Source: JBBTRN01 sp038065175
GTDB lineage: Bacteria; Patescibacteriota; Doudnabacteria; UBA920
Length of the DNA: 7,583 nt
Direction of reading: 5' to 3'
Assembly (NCBI GenBank): GCA_038065175.1
Contig: JBBTRN010000013.1
Span: 1 to 7,583, forward strand
Shown: in pieces, positions 4,690 to 7,583 of the stretch
Numbering within the stretch: position 1 is the stretch's first letter
Layout of the letters: every line of letters begins with the position of its first letter
Notes under the pieces: generated by a model
Seen by the model: only the letters and a program-made list of their open reading frames with translations
Database searches by the model: none
Told to the model about the DNA's origin: nothing
Program-made: the position numbers and the translations under genes

Positions 4690-5286
4690 TCAGCTTATTA
4701 CTGATTTTTGAAGCAAATCCTCTGCTTCTTTTTTTGTTTTAAAGCCTCTTACTATTGTTTCTTTCTTTTTTTGCCTGGCTAATTCCAAATAAAAATCTCC
4801 CCACTCTTTTTTTTGAGTTCCCGATAGGTCAGTAATATCATTTACCGATGAATATCCGGCATCGTTAACCAGTACGCCCTGCACCATTCGGTGCAAGGGC
4901 ACGCAAATAACTTTTAAATCTTCTTCTCCCCTGTCTAAAACATCTATGGCGCCAATTATTTTTACCTCCACTTCCGTACCCTGTGGAATCGGCTCGGATG
5001 ATACGACCACGGCATCCATGGTATCGCCGTCACCGCCCAAAGTCCCCGGGAAAAACCCGTAATTAAATGGCCAGACTACATTTTTTCCGCCAGAGGCGGA
5101 TCCGCCTTTGGCGGAAAAAACAAAATCTAATTTAAACTCTCCCGATTTTTCATCGTATTCGTACTTATTATTAACCGTCCCTTGGGGGATTTCTATTATG
5201 ACTTTATATTTGTCTTCCATATTTTTGTCAATTTTGTTCATTTTTGCCTGCCCCGTAAACTTGTTGTACGGGGTCATTTTTGTCAT
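4690..5286 (-). CDS. ppa: Soluble inorganic pyrophosphatase, family I
   Basis: Cytosolic Mg-dependent PPi hydrolase. From ATG 5286 it has 198 residues. Family motifs: EIPQG (E32), NKYEYD (K41, E43), WPFNYGF (Y76), DGDTMD (D86, D88, D91; the usual proline is T) and DRGEEDLK (D118, D123, K125). Compared with E. coli Ppa, R43 aligns with F55, Y51 with W72 and K142 with L167, so three active-site positions look changed. Residues 56-69 (VFSAKGGSASGGKN) are encoded by a 40-bp palindrome between the R43 and Y51 positions. The ATG at 5286 shares one base with the mnmA stop (TAATG) and has GGAG 10 nt upstream, so translational coupling is likely. Later starts at 5241 (AGG upstream) and 5220, and an upstream one at 5313, are possible. 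Its partner MnmA releases PPi. Termination is probably at 4573-4598. Confidence 0.93.
   Translation of the reverse strand: MTKMTPYNKFTGQAKMNKIDKNMEDKYKVIIEIPQGTVNNKYEYDEKSGEFKLDFVFSAKGGSASGGKNVVWPFNYGFFPGTLGGDGDTMDAVVVSSEPIPQGTEVEVKIIGAIDVLDRGEEDLKVICVPLHRMVQGVLVNDAGYSSVNDITDLSGTQKKEWGDFYLELARQKKKETIVRGFKTKKEAEDLLQKSVIS
5081..5120. repeat. 40-bp palindrome inside ppa
   Basis: TTTTTTCCGCC, then AGAGGCGGATCCGCCTTT, then GGCGGAAAAAA: centred on GGATCC with a single mismatched pair. Each half holds one 15-mer of the TCCGCC(AGA)GGCGGA type, so two such repeats lie tail to tail. Read in frame on the minus strand it encodes Ppa residues 56-69 (counting from ATG 5286). Confidence 0.85.
5251..5273. 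repeat. CCCCGTA hairpin in the ppa 5' region
   Basis: CCCCGTA (5251-5257) and TACGGGG (5267-5273) around 9 nt. It lies between the coupled ATG (5286) and the alternative ATG (5241), and encodes part of the N-terminal extension TPYNKFTGQ. It may be a repeat or may control access to the internal start. Confidence 0.55.
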
Positions 5287-6587
5287 TAAACTATTACTCC
5301 CCCTCCCACGCACTCTTTGCCCCTGTATAATACCAAACTCTGGCCACTGGCAACAGCTTTTTGGGGGTTGTTAAATACTACTCGATAAACATCATTTTTT
5401 ATTTTTGATGCGGTAAGCGGTACCAGTTCGCCTTGATGCCTATATCTACCAACTAATTTCACCCCCTCCTTACTCCTCTCGCCCCTTCCCGGGGGAGGAA
5501 GGGTAGGGGGGCTAATCCAATTTACGCTATGCATATCCACTTCTTTGGTTAATAAACGCTTATCATTAGCGTCATTAGTAACATATAGCCTGTTGTGCTT
5601 TAAATCCTTGCCTAACACAAAATAGGGCCCGCCAGAGCCAATTTTTATCCCCTGGCGCTGACCTATAGTGTAATTATGAAGGCCGAAATGATGGCCGATT
5701 ACTTGATTTGTCATTGCGAGCCTCGAATGCATCTGAGGGGCGCGGCGATCTAGACTTTGCTTAGATTGCTTCGTCATCCCGCTTTTTTGATGCAAAAAAG
5801 GCGGAACTCCTCGCAATGACAGCACGGATGATACCAAAACTATCTCCCCCCTCCTAGCCTTTATTTTCTGCTCCAAAAAATCTTTCAGCCGAATTTTGCC
5901 CACAAAACACAAACCCATGCTTTCTCTTTTTTCCGCGTTTGGAAGGCCAATTTTGCGGGCTAGCGACCTAACGGCGGATTTCTTCATTCCACCGACTGGA
6001 AAAAGCAGATGGGGTAACTGTTCTTTTTTGATGTTATAGATAAAGTATGTTTGGTCTTTGAATTCATCGACACTACGCTCAAGCTGGTAGCTTGTAGCAG
6101 ATAGCCGGTAGCCAAACTGCTGGCTACTAGCTACTTTCCTACTGGCTACTTGCTTAATTCCCGCGTAATGCCCTGTCGCCAGAAAATCAAAATTGTAATT
6201 AAGAGCCCAATTATACAGCAATTTAAACTTTATTTCCTTGTTACACATTACGTCCGGATTCGGCGTCCGGCCTTTTTTATACTCGTCAAAAAAATACCGC
6301 ATTACTCTTTTCTGATACTCATCCTCAAAATCCAAAATATGCAACTTAATTCCCAAAAACGCGGCCACGCGCAAAGCATCCCGACGGTCGGAAAGCCACG
6401 GACATTCGTTTTTTAATAAACCTTCCTGGCTGGTCCAGTTCTTCATAAACGCGGCTTCCACATAAAAGCCTTTTTTGATGAGTAGGTACGCCGAAACCGC
6501 GGAATCAATTCCGCCCGAAAGCGCAATGAGAACTTTTGTTTTGTCATTGCGATCCCGACTTGTTGGGAGAAGCAATCTATTTTTCAT
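5286..6587 (-). CDS. mnmA: tRNA-specific 2-thiouridylase MnmA with repeat-derived insertions
   Basis: MnmA makes s2U34 in Lys, Glu and Gln tRNAs, using ATP to adenylate U34 (releasing PPi) and a persulfide sulfur donor. Seen here: PP-loop SGGIDS (24-29), MKNW (48-51), TPNPDVMCNKEIKF (108-121) with catalytic C115, ATGHYAGI (137-144), KDQTYFIY (177-184), ESMGLCFVG (222-230) with the second catalytic C227, and HNYTIGQRQG (304-313). All core motifs are intact and in order. At 433 residues it is about 70 longer than usual. The excess lies at 1-15, about 146-171, about 255-294 and about 359-376, each coded by a different palindromic repeat in frame. ATG 6587 (AGG 5 nt upstream) lies just outside the first repeat. 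It lies about 20 nt beyond a terminator, with no clear promoter. The stop overlaps the ppa start. Confidence 0.96.
   Translation of the reverse strand: MKNRLLLPTSRDRNDKTKVLIALSGGIDSAVSAYLLIKKGFYVEAAFMKNWTSQEGLLKNECPWLSDRRDALRVAAFLGIKLHILDFEDEYQKRVMRYFFDEYKKGRTPNPDVMCNKEIKFKLLYNWALNYNFDFLATGHYAGIKQVASRKVASSQQFGYRLSATSYQLERSVDEFKDQTYFIYNIKKEQLPHLLFPVGGMKKSAVRSLARKIGLPNAEKRESMGLCFVGKIRLKDFLEQKIKARRGEIVLVSSVLSLRGVPPFLHQKSGMTKQSKQSLDRRAPQMHSRLAMTNQVIGHHFGLHNYTIGQRQGIKIGSGGPYFVLGKDLKHNRLYVTNDANDKRLLTKEVDMHSVNWISPPTLPPPGRGERSKEGVKLVGRYRHQGELVPLTASKIKNDVYRVVFNNPQKAVASGQSLVLYRGKECVGGGVIV
5460..5513. repeat. C-rich/G-rich imperfect palindrome inside mnmA
   Basis: A C/T-rich half (5462-5490, with CCCCCTCCTTACTCCTC) faces a G-rich half (5490-5511, with GGAGGAAGGGTAGGGGGG). 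It encodes MnmA residues 359-376 (SPPTLPPPGRGERSKEGV), placed between the conserved NWI and VKLVGRYRHQGE segments of the C-terminal barrel. Confidence 0.65.
5709..5821. repeat. 113-bp inverted-repeat element inside mnmA
   Basis: Perfect 12-bp terminal inverted repeats TGTCATTGCGAG (5709-5720) and CTCGCAATGACA (5810-5821). Internally it is two half-elements facing each other: 5710-5751 ending GCGGCGATCT, and the inverted half 5763-5820 ending (on the minus strand) GACGAAGCAATCT. The first half is clearly similar to 7543-7583. It is read in frame as about MnmA residues 255-293, between GEIV and the conserved GLHNYTIGQR. Confidence 0.85.
6080..6153. repeat. TAGCTTG/CTACTAGC repeat inside mnmA
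   Basis: Shares the 12-mers GTAGCTTGTAGC (6087-6098) and CTACTAGCTACT (6124-6135) with the intergenic repeat at 2211-2299. On the minus strand it encodes MnmA residues 146-170, including QVASRKVASSQQ and LSATSYQLE, between ATGHYAGIK and FKDQTYF. Confidence 0.85.
6542..6578 (+). repeat. Solo GTCATTGCGA half-element at the mnmA start
   Basis: Begins TGTCATTGCGA and ends GAAGCAATCTA, about 37 nt. On the minus strand it encodes MnmA residues 4-15 (RLLLPTSRDRND), directly after the start codon and before the conserved PP-loop strand KVLIALSGG. Confidence 0.75.
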
Positions 6588-6604
6588 TAACCTAATTTTA
6601 CAAC

Positions 6605-6630
6605 AAAAAACCGCCCAAAGAAAGGGCGGG
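6605..6630 (-). terminator. Rho-independent terminator of the inositol-phosphatase-like gene
   Basis: On the minus strand, CCGCCC (6629-6624), loop TTTCTTT, GGGCGG (6616-6611), then TTTTTTG. A textbook stem and T-run, about 130 nt past the 6758 stop and just before mnmA. Confidence 0.8.
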
Positions 6631-6639
6631 TACTCCCTC

Positions 6640-6752
6640 TGTCATTCCGAGCGAGTGCGGCCGAGTCGAGGAATCGCTTTAATATTTGAATATTAAGGGT
6701 AAGAGATCCCCCCACTCCCCCTCGACTTCGCTCGGGGTCGGCCGGGATGACA
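6640..6752. repeat. 113-bp GTCATTCCGAG inverted-repeat element
   Basis: Ends TGTCATTCC and GGGATGACA, near-inverted with one mismatch. The two halves (starting on opposite strands GTCATTCCGAGCG and GTCATCCCGGCCG) contain GAGTCGAGG or GAAGTCGAGG cores and meet around TTTAATATTTGAATATTAA (6678-6696). It has the same total length as the mnmA element at 5709-5821 but different sequence. Confidence 0.75.
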
Positions 6753-6757
6753 AAAAA

Positions 6758-7495
6758 TTATCTTATCATCTTAAGTAGTTCCTTATGAACCTTCCCATTA
6801 CTGATTAGCGCTCCGTTTATACGACCGTCATACCTCTGTTCTTTACCATTTTTATCCGTAACTTTCCCGCCGGCTTCTTCCACTATCACTTTTAAAGCGG
6901 CGATGTCGTGGGCAAAATGGTAATCATACAAGGCGCACACCGCGTTGCCCGAGGCAACGCTTATCCCTTCATAACCAATAGAGTATAGATTGAGCCAAAA
7001 CACCCGAGGGTACTTTTTATTTAGTTTGCCCACAGTTTTTACGTCCCAAAAGCCTATGGCATCAATCAGGCCAGCGCTCTTGACTCTGATTTTCCTGCCG
7101 TTTAAAAACGCGCCTCTGCCTAATACCCCCGTATACATTTTATCCAGAATGGTGTCGTAGATTACGCCCAAGATAGGCTTTCCGCCGCGGACCAAGGCCA
7201 AAGAAAATACAAAAGTCGGAATTCCGTGAGAAAAAGGCACAGTGCCGTCTACCGGGTCACACACCCATAAATATTCGCGGCCGGAAGCCTTATAGCTGGC
7301 CTCTTCGCCCAAAACGCCGTGCGTAGGGTAATGTTTTTTTACCTGGTTAATGACTAGCTTATTTATTGCGATGTCAGTTTTAGTGACTGGCGAATGGTCT
7401 TTTTTCCAGGTCTTTTCCATACCCGCGCCAAAATTAGCCTTCATAATTTTCCCGGCTTGTTTGGCTAAATCGATGGCAAAACTTTTGTATTGCAT
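6758..7495 (-). CDS. Inositol monophosphatase-family phosphatase
   Basis: A 245-residue, Mg-dependent, Li-sensitive-type phosphatase of the inositol monophosphatase superfamily; about 250-270 residues is usual. Motifs: DHSPVTKTDIAIN (33-45), VLGEEAS (61-67; E64/E65 metal ligand region), DPVDGTVPFSHGIP (80-93; D80 and D83 metal ligands, V82 instead of I/L) and FAHDIAALKVIVEEAGG (194-210; D197 metal ligand). The last motif is usually WDxAA, so H196 replaces the tryptophan. Family substrates include inositol-1-phosphate, histidinol phosphate, PAP and fructose-1,6-bisphosphate; sequence alone does not choose. No histidine or inositol genes are nearby. ATG 7495 has AAGG only 2 nt upstream, too close for an ideal Shine-Dalgarno site. 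Transcription probably ends at 6605-6630, before mnmA. Confidence 0.92.
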   Translation of the reverse strand: MQYKSFAIDLAKQAGKIMKANFGAGMEKTWKKDHSPVTKTDIAINKLVINQVKKHYPTHGVLGEEASYKASGREYLWVCDPVDGTVPFSHGIPTFVFSLALVRGGKPILGVIYDTILDKMYTGVLGRGAFLNGRKIRVKSAGLIDAIGFWDVKTVGKLNKKYPRVFWLNLYSIGYEGISVASGNAVCALYDYHFAHDIAALKVIVEEAGGKVTDKNGKEQRYDGRINGALISNGKVHKELLKMIR

Positions 7496-7499
7496 TACC

Positions 7500-7520
7500 T
7501 TATAACTTTTTTTGTTATCA
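7500..7520. promoter_or_regulatory. Inverted repeat just upstream of the phosphatase gene
   Basis: TTATAAC (7500-7506), seven T, GTTATCA (7514-7520): 6 of 7 arm positions complementary. It ends five bases before the start codon and could be an operator or a hairpin in the leader. No promoter could be placed with confidence. Confidence 0.3.
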
Positions 7521-7542
7521 ATGAACTAATAGCGAGTAGAGC

Positions 7543-7583
7543 GTCATTGCGAGCCTTGAATCAGATGAAAGGCGCGGCAATCT
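7543..7583 (+). repeat. GTCATTGCGA half-element, reaching the window edge
   Basis: Begins GTCATTGCGAGCC and ends GCGGCAATCT at the window edge. It aligns along its length with 5710-5751 in mnmA (GAAT, ATGA/CTGA, GGCGCGGC, ATCT blocks conserved). Whether an inverted second half follows is beyond the window. Confidence 0.7.

Noticed and set aside
5108..5374. Plus-strand frame opposite ppa and mnmA.
   Set aside because: It is antisense to two well-recognised genes and shows no family features.

Overview
The window (about 7.6 kb, moderate GC) looks like part of a Candidate Phyla Radiation / Patescibacteria genome, probably of Parcubacteria type. This is inferred from style, not from a marker gene. 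The signs are small genes with weak or absent Shine-Dalgarno sites, an orphan PemK/MazF-like toxin of a kind common in that group, a membrane pyrophosphatase, single-helix membrane proteins of unknown function, and very many short palindromic repeats both between and inside genes.

Left part (1-1090): two strong promoters lie back to back at 93-162. The leftward one leads into a gene cut off by the window edge. The rightward one drives what looks like a stand-alone RNA of about 60 nt, with two GNRA-capped hairpins, the second acting as terminator. It ends against the stop codon of a minus-strand MazF/PemK-family toxin (228-626) that has its own extended -10 promoter and no visible antitoxin. 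The stretch 654-1139 has no convincing gene and is filled with GC-rich palindromes and a 21-nt tandem repeat.

Middle part (1140-4600): two small membrane-anchored proteins of unknown function, the second preceded by a promoter whose -10 is embedded in a 19-bp palindrome. A 58-codon two-helix membrane protein sits on the minus strand (2030-2206) with its own strong promoter and a two-way terminator. Its promoter overlaps the hppA promoter head-on, and both -10 boxes share the self-complementary TATAATTATA. hppA encodes a membrane-embedded, ion-pumping pyrophosphatase with K+-independent signature residues. Just after its stop codon, in the same frame, lies a second, synonymously diverged copy of its last 18 codons, a gene 'ghost'.

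Right part (4600-7583, minus strand): an inositol-monophosphatase-family enzyme ending in a good terminator, then a coupled mnmA-ppa pair. MnmA (tRNA U34 2-thiouridylase) releases PPi when it adenylates tRNA, and Ppa (soluble family I pyrophosphatase) hydrolyses PPi, so the pairing is biochemically sensible. HppA and Ppa converge on a shared terminator.

The most striking feature is that mnmA and ppa carry in-frame insertions made of the same repeat families that fill the intergenic DNA. There are at least four different repeat families in mnmA (433 aa against about 360 usual) and a 40-bp palindrome plus a start-proximal hairpin in ppa. This resembles the Rickettsia palindromic elements that are tolerated inside proteins. 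One family can be resolved into a half-element running from GTCATTGCGA to GCAATCT, seen alone and as an inverted pair.
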